Shown here piece by piece: positions 7,067 to 14,582 of a DNA stretch of 20,653 nucleotides; the first letter of the stretch is position 1; each line of letters starts with the position of its first letter. The DNA comes from JAUVXJ01 sp034430275. Lineage in GTDB: Bacteria > Chloroflexota > Anaerolineae > UBA7937 > B3-Chlor. Below the pieces are notes generated by a model. That model had not been told where the DNA came from. It ran no database searches and worked only from the letters and a program-made list of their open reading frames with translations. The DNA is taken from the NCBI GenBank assembly GCA_034430275.1, contig DAOUEW010000207.1, forward strand, positions 1 to 20,653, written 5' to 3'. The position numbers were made by a program, and so were the translations under genes.

Positions 7067-8878
7067 CTATTCTTCCGCTTCTGGTGCCAGCCACATCACG
7101 ACGTCGCGGTGCACGGGCGCTTGGATGGACTCTCGGAAGAGGAACCAGTCTACGAGTTCATGACCGGGTTGATCCTGGCAAGCCCAGGAACTATGGATGC
7201 GGAAGCGTGCTCCCCTGTAGCCAGGCAGGTCGGGCGGGTTTGCCAGAGGTGCGATGACCACGGGCGTGGCAGGCGAAGTGGACCGGGAGATGAAGGCCAC
7301 GTTGGCGAAGTCCTTGAGATACCAGGCGAGTACGGGACTCTCGTCCTCAACGACCGTGATCTCGACGCTGTATCGTTCTCTTTCCTGCTGGTTGGAGAAC
7401 TCTTCAATGGACTTGGCCAGGTTGCGGACATCAGGAGAGGTCGGACTCTGTACCAGAATCTCGAAGGGGTTTCCTGGACGATGGTAGTTGAGCCTCCACG
7501 TGGTGTGTACCATCAAGCTACCCAGAATGACCAGGACTACCACACCCCCATTGCGGAGGGCGTTCCTCCAGTCCATGGAGAGGACCCCCACAACGAGGAC
7601 CACGCAGACGAGGAAGAGAAGCGACATCAGAGCCAACAAGAGATGCCTGGCATCGCCCGGGTCAACGGGATCGCCGAAAGCTGCCAACTGAAGGAGTAGA
7701 TGGATGATGGCGGGCAGGCATATCGCCAGCGACAGCCTGGCCCAGAGCCACTGCTCGCCCTCTCTGATTCGATCCAGCAAGTCCGCTATGCTTCTGGCTG
7801 CCAGCAGGGTCAGTGGTAGGAGGATTTGCAGCACGCCCGACGGAGGTTTGGTGCCCATCAGGCTGTAGAGGATGAGGCTGACGCCAAACCACAGGGTCAG
7901 CAGCGCGGAGAGGGCATCGCGTCTGGCGAGGGAGTAGGCGCCCGCCAGCCCGAATAGCAGCACAGGGAGTTCGTAGGCCACGAGCAGAGAGACGTAGTAG
8001 TGCCAGGGTTGGTCTGTGGCTGCTGGCAGGAGCTGGCTCACCCAGGATGAGAAGAGATCAAGAGTGGCCTGGACGCCGTGCGGATTCACGAAAAGGCCAG
8101 TCGACAGGAGCAGGACCAGACCCGCAAACACCCCCACGGCGCGCCAAGGGGTGCGGCGAGGTCCTTCCTCGTCAAGCCAGCCCTTCAGCGACCACGGCAG
8201 GGCCTCCCCTCTCCAGCGAGAGTACAGTGTCGAACCCGCGAAGAAAGCTCCCAGAGCCAACAAGGTCGCGTATGCGGCTCCGTCGGCCAGGAGCAGGAAC
8301 CCGAGGGCTGCTGCTACCTGGTAGAGCTGGGACTCTCTCCGCTGCCGGATGTAGCCCCACACGCCGGCCAGAAGGGCCAGGCCTGCGGCAGAGGCGACGA
8401 TGCCGCCGTCGAGCTGGCGGGAGAAGAAGACGAAGGATGGAGACAGGGCTAGCATGGCCGCGCAAATCAGAGCAGCTCGCCGGCCCAGATAGGGCCGCAG
8501 CAGGTACGGCAGTCCTACCATTGCGGTACCAGCGAGGGCAGGAATGACTCGGGTGACGTAGTCGCTGGCGCCGAAGAGCGCGTAGAGCAATGTGGTGCCG
8601 TGGAACAGCAGTGGGCTGTGACCTCTGATGCTGGCTGCGCCGCCTGTGTAGAAGCGCCAGGCATCGAGCGCCAGCTTAGCTTCTTGCTCCTGGAGCGGCT
8701 GGCTTCCCAGTGAGTGGAACCGCAGCAACGCTCCCCCCAGCACCAGGCTGATATAGAGCGCTGATTCTACGGTCAGCCAGGGGGGACCGAACGGCCGTGG
8801 GTCGGCCGACGAGCTTTCGCTGTCCATTCGCGGGTCTTTCTCAGTCATGATCTGCGGAAGACGTCCGTCGCCTCGCAT
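7067..8878 (-). CDS. GT-C fold membrane protein, Agl23/TIGR03663-like paralog with altered catalytic loop
   Basis: The protein has 603 residues and is a multi-pass membrane protein co-linear with the N-terminal two thirds of the next gene in the operon. Shared landmarks include LGS, SDYVTRV / SDYTSRV, PYLLRPYLGR / PYFLRKWLGR, LSPSFVFFSR / ISPGFLYFSR, and a soluble part with 'SPDVRNL' and 'LAWYLKDFANVAF'. Where the neighbour has HHDES, this protein has QEQEA (residues 63-67), so the candidate catalytic Asp is Gln. It has no NHL domain. It may be a partner subunit rather than an active transferase (inference). The start is uncertain. ATG 8876-8878 gives the longest product, while in-frame ATGs at 8846-8848 and 8825-8827 are also possible and none has a strong ribosome site. 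A promoter lies at 8923-8950. Confidence 0.78.
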   Translation of the reverse strand: MRGDGRLPQIMTEKDPRMDSESSSADPRPFGPPWLTVESALYISLVLGGALLRFHSLGSQPLQEQEAKLALDAWRFYTGGAASIRGHSPLLFHGTTLLYALFGASDYVTRVIPALAGTAMVGLPYLLRPYLGRRAALICAAMLALSPSFVFFSRQLDGGIVASAAGLALLAGVWGYIRQRRESQLYQVAAALGFLLLADGAAYATLLALGAFFAGSTLYSRWRGEALPWSLKGWLDEEGPRRTPWRAVGVFAGLVLLLSTGLFVNPHGVQATLDLFSSWVSQLLPAATDQPWHYYVSLLVAYELPVLLFGLAGAYSLARRDALSALLTLWFGVSLILYSLMGTKPPSGVLQILLPLTLLAARSIADLLDRIREGEQWLWARLSLAICLPAIIHLLLQLAAFGDPVDPGDARHLLLALMSLLFLVCVVLVVGVLSMDWRNALRNGGVVVLVILGSLMVHTTWRLNYHRPGNPFEILVQSPTSPDVRNLAKSIEEFSNQQERERYSVEITVVEDESPVLAWYLKDFANVAFISRSTSPATPVVIAPLANPPDLPGYRGARFRIHSSWACQDQPGHELVDWFLFRESIQAPVHRDVVMWLAPEAEE

Positions 8879-8922
8879 ATTCCGCGTTGCGCGATGAGGT
8901 CAGCGGGCGCAGGGCACGGCAG

Positions 8923-8950
8923 ATTATAGCAGTCCTCGCCACAAAGGCAA
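8923..8950 (-). promoter_or_regulatory. Promoter for the GT-C operon
   Basis: On the minus strand TTGCCT (8945-8950), a 16-bp spacer and a perfect TATAAT (8923-8928). Predicted start of transcription is near 8916, 38 nt before the first possible ATG. Confidence 0.65.
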
Positions 8951-9133
8951 GAGCTGTAGGAAACGGTGTCGAGAACTGCACTCGAGCCAGCTCCCCCGGG
9001 AGACTCAGCTTCTGCGCTTGTCCCGGAAAGGTGGATCGGAAACACGCCCCCATCTGCCTTTGGCAGCGGCGCTCCGAGCCAGGAGACCGTAGATACCCGT
9101 GTCGGACAATAGGGCATGACGACCGTGATGCTC

Positions 9134-9162
9134 TTGAATTTCGACCCTGGCTGCTGTATACT
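9134..9162 (+). promoter_or_regulatory. Promoter for the relA/spoT homolog
   Basis: TTGAAT (9134-9139), a 17-bp spacer and TATACT (9157-9162). Transcription should start near 9169, so any coding start before that is excluded or would be leaderless. Confidence 0.75.
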
Positions 9163-9196
9163 AAAAGTGAGGAAGGTTACAGAGATAAGAGCTCCC

Positions 9197-11353
9197 ATGG
9201 AAGGATTGCCGGCGACTCTGGAGGATTTGCTGGAACGGGGGGAGGGCTCGATCGCAGCCCAGGACATCCCCCTCATCAAACGTGCGTATCAGGTCGCTGC
9301 TGACGCCCACGACGGTCAGTCACGGATGTCGGGTGAGCCCTTCATTCACCACTCCCTAGCTACCGCAGCCACGCTGGTGGATTTGCGGCTGGACGCTGCT
9401 ACCGTGGCCGCTGGGTTGTTGCACGATGTGCCCGAAGATACTGCCGTCACCGTGGAGGAGATTGGGGAGATCTTCGGGGAGGAGATTGCCACGCTGGTAG
9501 ACGGCGTGACCAAGCTGAAGAAGATCACCTGGACGAGCCTGGAAGAGGAGGAGGCCGAGAGCCTGCGCAAGATCTTCCTGGCTATGGTGGATGACATCCG
9601 CGTCATCCTGATCAGGTTGGCCGATCGTCTGCACAACATGCACACCCTGGGGGCACTGCCTGAGGACAGGGGTACGGTGATCGCCAGGGAAACCCTGGAG
9701 ATCTTTGCTCCCCTGGCCCACAGGCTGGGCATGTGGCAGATCAAGGAAGAGCTGGAAGACCTGGCTTTGGGGTATCTGGAGCCGGAGCGGTACCGCGAGG
9801 TAGTCGAACTCCTGAAGGAACGCCAGACGGATCGCGAACGGTACGTGGATGGGGTCGTCCAGACTCTCAGGAGCAGTCTATTGGAGGGCGGGATCAAGTC
9901 GGACGTCACAGGCCGCCGGAAGCACATCTACAGCATCTACCAGAAGATGAAGAAGAGGGGCAGGGACTTCGATCGTATCTACGACGTCTACGGAGCACGG
10001 GTCATCGTGCACAACGTTCAAGACTGCTATGCTGCCCTGGGCATGGTGCACTCTTTGTGGCGCCCCATCACTGGAGAGTTCGACGACTACATCGCTATGC
10101 CCAAGGACAACATGTATCAGTCCCTGCACACATCGGTGGTCGGCCCTCAGGGACGCGCATTGGAGGTCCAGATCCGCACCTGGGACATGCATTGGATGGC
10201 GGAGTACGGCGTCGCGGCCCACTGGCGTTACAAGGAGCAGGTGGAGCGGGACGCGGTTCTCGAGTCCAAGATGGCCTGGCTGCGCCAGCTTATGGACTGG
10301 CGGCGGGAATTCGTCGATGCCCAGGAATTCGTCGATTCACTGAAGACAGATCTTTTCCCGGAGGAGGTCTACGTCTTCACCCCCAAGGGGGATGTCATCG
10401 AGCTCCCCAGAGGGGCCACCCCCATCGATTTCGCCTATCACGTCCACACCGAGATTGGCCAACTATGCCAAGGCGCCAAGGTGAACGGCAGGATAGTGCC
10501 GCTGAACCACCAATTGAAAGACGGCGATCAGGTCATGATCCTTACGGCCAAGAAGGGTGGTCCCAGTCGCGACTGGCTGAACCCGCATCTGGGCTACGTG
10601 CACACCAGTCGGGCGAGACAGAAGATCCGTCAGTTCTTCCGGCGGCAGGAGCGAGAGGAGAACATACAACGGGGACGGGCGCTTCTGGAGAGGGAACTGA
10701 AGCGGCTGGGGATCGAACGCGAGAAGTACGACGACATCGCCAAGCTGTTCCACTTCCGCAAAGTGGATGACCTGCTGGCCGCCCTCGGCTACGGGGACCT
10801 CAATGTCCACCAGATCTCGACCAAGATGCTCCAGGTTGAAGGGGACAAGGAAGAGGGCCTCCAGGACAAAGCTCTGCCGGTGGTCTCGACCGGCGAAGCG
10901 AAAGGGATCACGGTAACCGGGGTTGGCGACCTCCTGACCCACATCGCTGGTTGCTGCAACCCGCTACCGGGTGACAAGATCGTTGGCTACGTCACGAGAG
11001 GCCGCGGCGTGACCATCCATCGTCTGGACTGCGGCAACGTGCTACGAGTATTGAGGGATGGCGACAAGGACCGCCTGATAGAGGTGAACTGGGGAGAGGA
11101 GCAGGATGCCGCCTATCCCGTGGTGATCAGGATCACGGCCTACGACCGCAAGGGGCTGCTCAAGGATGTGGCGGGTGTCATCGACGCCGAGGACGTGAAC
11201 ATGATCGCGGCCACTATCGCCAGCAGAAAGAAGGACCAGACGGCCACCATTGTCGCCACCCTGGAGATCACAGGCATGGCCCAACTGAGCCGTGTGCTGG
11301 CCAAGATAGAGAGTCTCACCAACGTCCTGGAGGCGGTGCGACAGACCGGGTGA
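9197..11353 (+). CDS. relA: Bifunctional (p)ppGpp synthetase/hydrolase, RelA/SpoT family
   Basis: This cytoplasmic enzyme makes (p)ppGpp from ATP and GTP/GDP during starvation and hydrolyses it. The 718-residue product has the full long-RSH order. An N-terminal HD hydrolase domain (about 27-180) has H51-H52, H76-D77 in LLHDVPEDT, and E80-D81, so the hydrolase looks intact. The synthetase domain is at about 225-365 (GRRKHIYSIYQKMKKRG, YDVYGARVIV, DNMYQSLHT, EVQIRT). A TGS domain is at about 388-450, a conserved-cysteine region at about 580-615 (AGCCNPLPGD, HRLDCGN), and a C-terminal ACT domain from about 637. The length is normal for the family. The ATG at 9197 matches a usual N-terminus but has a weak ribosome site; an in-frame GTG at 9167 lies almost on the predicted transcription start and could give a near-leaderless, 10-residue-longer form. 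The gene stands alone and is convergent with the PEP-CTERM gene. Confidence 0.95.
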   Translation: MEGLPATLEDLLERGEGSIAAQDIPLIKRAYQVAADAHDGQSRMSGEPFIHHSLATAATLVDLRLDAATVAAGLLHDVPEDTAVTVEEIGEIFGEEIATLVDGVTKLKKITWTSLEEEEAESLRKIFLAMVDDIRVILIRLADRLHNMHTLGALPEDRGTVIARETLEIFAPLAHRLGMWQIKEELEDLALGYLEPERYREVVELLKERQTDRERYVDGVVQTLRSSLLEGGIKSDVTGRRKHIYSIYQKMKKRGRDFDRIYDVYGARVIVHNVQDCYAALGMVHSLWRPITGEFDDYIAMPKDNMYQSLHTSVVGPQGRALEVQIRTWDMHWMAEYGVAAHWRYKEQVERDAVLESKMAWLRQLMDWRREFVDAQEFVDSLKTDLFPEEVYVFTPKGDVIELPRGATPIDFAYHVHTEIGQLCQGAKVNGRIVPLNHQLKDGDQVMILTAKKGGPSRDWLNPHLGYVHTSRARQKIRQFFRRQEREENIQRGRALLERELKRLGIEREKYDDIAKLFHFRKVDDLLAALGYGDLNVHQISTKMLQVEGDKEEGLQDKALPVVSTGEAKGITVTGVGDLLTHIAGCCNPLPGDKIVGYVTRGRGVTIHRLDCGNVLRVLRDGDKDRLIEVNWGEEQDAAYPVVIRITAYDRKGLLKDVAGVIDAEDVNMIAATIASRKKDQTATIVATLEITGMAQLSRVLAKIESLTNVLEAVRQTG

Positions 11354-11385
11354 GCCAGCGCTTCACCATAGAAGTCCAGAGCACA

Positions 11386-11420
11386 GAAAACGCAGGCCCA
11401 CGGCACGTCGTGGGCCTGCG
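11386..11420 (-). terminator. Terminator shared by the convergent PEP-CTERM and relA genes
   Basis: A perfect 12-bp stem, CGCAGGCCCACG (11391-11402) with CGTGGGCCTGCG (11409-11420), around a 6-nt loop. On the minus strand it is followed by TTTTC, so it best serves the PEP-CTERM gene that ends at 11451. On the plus strand, after relA, it lacks a T run and would act weakly at most. Confidence 0.75.
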
Positions 11421-11450
11421 AGTGTATCGGGGCTCTATGTAACCAGCAAT

Positions 11451-12476
11451 CTATCTCTTCCGCGCCCGGAGGCCGGCGTATCCAGCTAGACCTGCCAATC
11501 CGCTGGCGAGGAGCAGAATGCTCCCAGGCTCGGGCACGAAATCCTCGGGAGGCGGCGGCTCCTCTTCCTCAAGGAAGCACCAGTCGAAGACGAACTCTAT
11601 GAAGTTGTTCGGCGGGTCGGCCCCGGGGAAGGCCAAGTCCCACTGCAGCCCGGCGCCGCTATTGTGCCAGTCCGTCCGTATGGTATCGTTGAAACCTGGC
11701 CCGAAACTCATTGGGCCGGTTCCGATGTTATTCCAGATTGCTTGATAAGCCGCCTCCTGGTAGTGGCTGGCAGGCGGCATATCGAATCCCAGATCCGAGG
11801 TAACGGGCACGAAGAACTCCAGGAAGGTCCGGCCCTGATTCCAGGCCCCCACCGCGTCAGTGGCGGAACCGTGGTACCCGAATCCGCTGTTGCTGTCATC
11901 CGGATGGAGATTCGCAGCGTGGAAGAAGGTGAAGCTTTCAGTCCCTGGGGTCTGCACGTTGTTGACCGTGTACAGTACTCTGAAGCAGCTATCACCGTCA
12001 ACGTATCGGATCCACTGCGCTACCTCCACACCGAACCCCGAGTTAACATACGTGGTCACCTCCCAGGGATCGGCAACCGTACCACTCCCGGTGACAGCGC
12101 TCTGTCCGATAGGCAGCCAAGGGCTCACGGGGTTTGCGGAGGACAGATCGTGGCCGGCCCAATAGGGTCCAAATACCTGCAAAGGAATCCCCGGCACTCC
12201 CCACCACATGAACCCACCGCTGTCCGCCTCGTCGTAGCCGGGCGGGTAGACCTGCCCGTCGGGTTTCCCTGCGTAGAAGACTTGGATGCTGGTGTCGGAG
12301 GCTGCGTGGATAGTGAGCGGATTCCCAGCAATCGTTCTGTGCCCGATGGCACTCACGTCCGGTCCACCGGGTGGGTTGTCCTCGTCGGCCAGGGCGGCCA
12401 TGGGCACTAACAAGACGACCAACAGGGCGAGCGTCGTGGACAGCAGCAATCCTCTCAGAAGCCTGTTCTCGATCAT
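11451..12476 (-). CDS. PEP-CTERM sorting domain protein, body of unknown function
   Basis: This is a predicted secreted protein of 341 residues. A signal peptide covers about residues 1-31 (MIENRLLRGLL start, long hydrophobic core, MAALA cleavage region). The body is rich in Gly, aromatic residues and Asn, with strand-like segments such as RVLYTVNN and NNFIEFVFDWCF. This suggests a beta-sandwich, but I recognise no family. An EEEEPPPP linker leads to the PEP-CTERM tail at residues 313-341: VPEPGS, hydrophobic helix, RARKR. The ATG at 12474-12476 is preceded by GAGGAGG about 10 nt upstream; an upstream in-frame ATG would put charged residues before the signal peptide and lies closer to the promoter. 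The promoter is at 12537-12565. The last 13 helix residues match those of the gene at 2860-3855 although most codons differ. Confidence 0.82.
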   Translation of the reverse strand: MIENRLLRGLLLSTTLALLVVLLVPMAALADEDNPPGGPDVSAIGHRTIAGNPLTIHAASDTSIQVFYAGKPDGQVYPPGYDEADSGGFMWWGVPGIPLQVFGPYWAGHDLSSANPVSPWLPIGQSAVTGSGTVADPWEVTTYVNSGFGVEVAQWIRYVDGDSCFRVLYTVNNVQTPGTESFTFFHAANLHPDDSNSGFGYHGSATDAVGAWNQGRTFLEFFVPVTSDLGFDMPPASHYQEAAYQAIWNNIGTGPMSFGPGFNDTIRTDWHNSGAGLQWDLAFPGADPPNNFIEFVFDWCFLEEEEPPPPEDFVPEPGSILLLASGLAGLAGYAGLRARKR

Positions 12477-12536
12477 CACCTTTGAACCTCCTCGCCTCTC
12501 GCGCTCTGAGCCAAAACGCCACACGATGTTTCACCT

Positions 12537-12565
12537 AGTATAGCATATTACTGCTCGTGTGTCAA
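12537..12565 (-). promoter_or_regulatory. Promoter for the second PEP-CTERM gene
   Basis: On the minus strand a perfect TTGACA (12560-12565), 17-bp spacer, TATACT (12537-12542). The expected leader is about 54 nt. Confidence 0.83.
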
Positions 12566-12731
12566 GACACCACTCCGGAGGTTCTTGAGGAAGGCCAGCG
12601 AATACGCAAACGGCGTTGCTCATTTCTCTCTGGGCTGGCCGTGTTCTCTGGCTGCGGTGTGGTCCGCCTATCTGGAGGCTTGTCACAACTCGCGTCCCGA
12701 GGATGGAGCTTCGAGGCTTGACACAAAGGAA

Positions 12732-12761
12732 GGGATCTTCGTGCTCCTGCACGAAGGTCCC
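12732..12761 (-). terminator. Possible weak terminator hairpin downstream of the triple-HTH gene
   Basis: On the minus strand GGGACCTTCGTG pairs with CACGAAGATCCC (one non-Watson-Crick pair) around a 6-nt loop, followed by TTCCTTTGTG. The stem is strong but the T tract is interrupted, and it lies about 170 nt past the HTH stop. It could instead be an unrelated structured element. Confidence 0.4.
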
Positions 12762-12929
12762 ACGGGTGCGTGACTTTCAGGGGGGCTGCCGGGAGTGAAG
12801 AGAAGAGGAGTCTACGGACCAGATCAGGTTCAACGACCGGTGACGGCAGCCCGGGCAGGGGTTGTCTTGGAGCCGGGTGGCGGTTTCGTTGTCTCGTCTA
12901 TCACCACCCGGGCCGGGACCTGGACGCGG

Positions 12930-13568
12930 CTACACGGCGGTCACATCCTGGCGACGGTAGTCCTTGGGCATGTACTTCTCGCGCCGCCGCATGTGCTCCG
13001 CGAGAGAATCCCTCTTGAAGTGCCAGCGGCCTGCTGCCTTGCGCGCCACCAGCTTGCCTTCGAGAGCCAGCTTCGACAGGCGCGCGCGTGTCAAGCCGGT
13101 GATGCGGCGAGCCTCGGCGGTGGTGGCCCAACCGCTCGGTGCCCGCTTGGTGAACGTGACGAGCTGTGCAGGCTCCAGGAACCAGCAGTTGGAGCGTCGC
13201 TCAGCCTTGACCAACCCCTCCCGGCACCAGCGTCCGATGGCGTCCTTTCCCCAACCGGTGGCGTCTACAGCCTCACGCATGGTGAGCCATTCCTTGGGGA
13301 TGTCCCTTGGCCACACTCGCATCTGAAGTCCACGGCGCTTTGCGCCTTCCTTACGGGCGTTGTAGTAGTCGAGCAGACCTTGCTTGGAGATGGCCCACTT
13401 CATCTTCGTGCCCGGGCCCATCGGTTCCTTGTAGGCATGCACGAGCCCCTTCTGGCATAGCCGGTGGATGGTTGATCGCGAACACTCGAAGATGGCCGTG
13501 GCCTCATTGATGTCCAAGAAGTCTTTGTCCTTCACGCGATCCAAAGCGTCTTGGTTGATGGTCTCCAT
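12930..13568 (-). CDS. DNA-binding protein with three tandem MerR/excisionase-like HTH modules
   Basis: The 212-residue product has three similar modules of about 50 residues, each a helix-turn-helix followed by a small wing. The first (about 17-75) has INEATAIFECSRSTIHRLCQ then KWAISKQGLLDYYN. The second (about 93-142) has TMREAVDATGWGKDAIGRWC then CWFLEPAQLVTF. The third (about 145-195) has TTAEARRITGLTRARLSKLA then RWHFKRDSLAEH. This is the HTH_17/excisionase-type pattern repeated in one chain, with no catalytic or ligand domain. It probably binds DNA as a regulator or architectural factor. The start is secure: AAAGGAG lies about 7 nt before ATG 13566-13568. It has its own promoter (13685-13713), and a leader hairpin lies at 13625-13655. 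No phage or plasmid genes are nearby, so excisionase function is not supported. Confidence 0.78.
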   Translation of the reverse strand: METINQDALDRVKDKDFLDINEATAIFECSRSTIHRLCQKGLVHAYKEPMGPGTKMKWAISKQGLLDYYNARKEGAKRRGLQMRVWPRDIPKEWLTMREAVDATGWGKDAIGRWCREGLVKAERRSNCWFLEPAQLVTFTKRAPSGWATTAEARRITGLTRARLSKLALEGKLVARKAAGRWHFKRDSLAEHMRRREKYMPKDYRRQDVTAV

Positions 13569-13624
13569 GTCCGACTCCTTTCAGGTCTCCGCTGTGGGTC
13601 ACACGGTGCGCTATGGTATGAATC

Positions 13625-13655
13625 AGCAGAGTGCCGCAGTGAGGCGACCTCTGCT
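13625..13655 (-). promoter_or_regulatory. Leader hairpin of the triple-HTH gene
   Basis: On the minus strand AGCAGAG-GTCGC pairs with GCGGC-A-CTCTGCT around a 6-nt loop, giving a 12-bp stem with one bulged A and one G-T pair. It lies about 23-53 nt after the predicted start of transcription and has no following T run. It could be an mRNA structure or, as DNA, an operator for autoregulation. Confidence 0.35.
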
Positions 13656-13684
13656 ATGTTGGCGACAACAGACTACTGGTCTTA

Positions 13685-13713
13685 TATTATCAAATCTCGC
13701 TTGCGATGTCAAG
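13685..13713 (-). promoter_or_regulatory. Promoter for the triple-HTH gene
   Basis: On the minus strand a perfect TTGACA (13708-13713), 17-bp spacer, TAATAT (13685-13690). The expected leader is about 110 nt. The rest of the 13569-13879 gap shows only the hairpin at 13625-13655. Confidence 0.78.
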
Positions 13714-13879
13714 CGCACCGGGTGCGTGGATGGTTCATGCGGGTTGCGATGTGGAGGAGGCGACGGGGCCCGGAAGACGGGATCTCGTGGGCACCCGTAT
13801 TTGTGGCCTGAGTAGGTGGGAGCTTGGGAAGGGTCCTTGGTCTTGGAGGGGTGGGAGGCGCCGTGGGCAGATGGTCTGT

Positions 13880-14266
13880 CTATGCAGTACAAGCACTGCT
13901 GATAAGTCCCACGCGGCGCAGCAGGGCCCATAGCTGGGCGACTAGCACCTCCGCGGTGAAAGGCGCGAGGACATGGGCGTCAGCCCCGGCAGCCAGAAGT
14001 TGCTGCACCAGGTGTTCATCCTCTTGTTCCGCGACCACGAGCAGAGGGACGAGGGTCCGGTGGCACACGGCCCTGCACAGATCCTCACGCCAGCCATTGC
14101 AGGGGATTGCGGCCAGGATCACGGCGTCCGGAGGGTTGCTGGCGAGTTGGCTCAGGGCCTCCTCCCGGCCGCAGACGACTGTGGGCATCATCTTCTCGCC
14201 CGCCAGAGCGCTGGCGACGCTGGCCGCGGTCTCACTGTCGGGATGGATGACTAGTACTCTGATCAT
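13880..14266 (-). CDS. Stand-alone receiver-like domain lacking the phospho-acceptor Asp
   Basis: The 128-residue product has the CheY/response-regulator receiver shape: strand MIRVLVIHPDSE with an acidic residue near position 9, a helix of ETAASVASAL type, strand PDAVILAAIP, and a C-terminal GADAHVLAPFTAEVLVAQLWALLRR matching the family's 'GADDYLTKPFDPEELLARVRALLRR'. Two key residues are missing. The Asp expected at the end of the third strand (VILD) is Ala, and the Lys of 'KPF' is Ala. It should therefore not be phosphorylated in the usual way; pseudo-receivers are known to act by protein contacts. There is no output domain and no histidine kinase nearby. The ribosome site is weak (AGAGACAGG). 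The start lies about 250 nt after the operator-like element at 14539-14582. Confidence 0.7.
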   Translation of the reverse strand: MIRVLVIHPDSETAASVASALAGEKMMPTVVCGREEALSQLASNPPDAVILAAIPCNGWREDLCRAVCHRTLVPLLVVAEQEDEHLVQQLLAAGADAHVLAPFTAEVLVAQLWALLRRVGLISSACTA

Positions 14267-14375
14267 GCCTGTCTCTGTACCTTGTGCTCACATCTCCGGA
14301 AGCGCACAGCCTTGAGGGGTCCATCTGAGACGTGCCCATCTTCGGGGTAGCGTGCCACCGCGCTGGGCTAGCGCG

Positions 14376-14483
14376 TCACCAGTTGATCAGCAGCGGGCAG
14401 GTAGAACAGGAAAGGTCAAAGTTGCCCCGAAATGCTATCCTACACATCCCCCTGCACATCTCGAGGAGTCGTTCTCGTAGCAT
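14376..14483 (-). CDS. Candidate 35-aa cysteine-containing microprotein
   Basis: This short ORF starts MLRERLLEMCRGMCRIAF and ends STCPLLINW, with Cys at residues 10, 14, 26 and 29. AGGTAGG and AAGG lie just before its ATG. It would begin about 33 nt downstream of the transcription start predicted from the 14539-14582 element, ahead of the receiver gene. I recognise no family. It is short enough to be chance, and an in-frame stop closes the frame just upstream. Confidence 0.22.
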   Translation of the reverse strand: MLRERLLEMCRGMCRIAFRGNFDLSCSTCPLLINW

Positions 14484-14522
14484 CCTTACCTACCTGCCCA
14501 CTTATACTCCGACTCAAGTCCC

Positions 14523-14582
14523 ATCGTACCGGGTTCGGATTAAACGACCATAACGGCGATATTAAAACTCTCTTAAAGGCCT
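14523..14582 (-). promoter_or_regulatory. Operator-like array of four 11-bp-phased TTAAA units (copy A) with a TAnnnT hexamer
   Basis: In plus-strand register the units are ATTAAA (14539), ATAACG (14550), ATTAAA (14561) and CTTAAA (14572), exactly 11 bp apart. Reading the minus strand, the last unit (TTTAAT) is followed after 10 bp by TACGAT (14523-14528), a possible -10. No normal -35 is present. The layout resembles binding arrays of OmpR/PhoB-family activators. It points toward the microprotein and receiver genes. Confidence 0.55.

Larger units (their letters stand above)
8879..9196. other. Divergent intergenic region between the GT-C operon and relA
   Basis: About 318 bp without a convincing gene. 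It contains the two divergent promoters (8923-8950 minus, 9134-9162 plus). The middle, about 8955-9130, shows no clear structure: only short imperfect inverted repeats, and no convincing sORF or operator. Confidence 0.6.
12477..12929. other. Gene-free region between the PEP-CTERM gene and the triple-HTH gene
   Basis: About 450 bp. It holds the promoter at 12537-12565 and a hairpin at 12732-12761. A looser inverted repeat (CCGGGTGG with CCACCCGG, about 12873-12911) lies just after the HTH stop. No short ORF with a ribosome site stands out. Confidence 0.55.

Noticed and set aside
9733..10770. A 345-codon frame inside relA in another register
   Set aside because: It is rich in Arg, Gly and Pro with no motifs, typical of an off-frame reading of GC-rich DNA; the relA frame carries all catalytic motifs.
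12718..12750. Plus-strand TTGACA as a possible promoter
   Set aside because: No -10-like hexamer lies 16-18 bp downstream, and no plus-strand gene follows.
12820..12850. GGTTCAA-containing stretch that resembles a tRNA T-loop
   Set aside because: The flanking bases do not form a T-stem and no acceptor or anticodon stem can be drawn around it.
12930..13568. Triple-HTH protein as a phage excisionase
   Set aside because: No integrase, attachment-site repeat or phage gene is visible nearby, and the protein is about three times the usual length.
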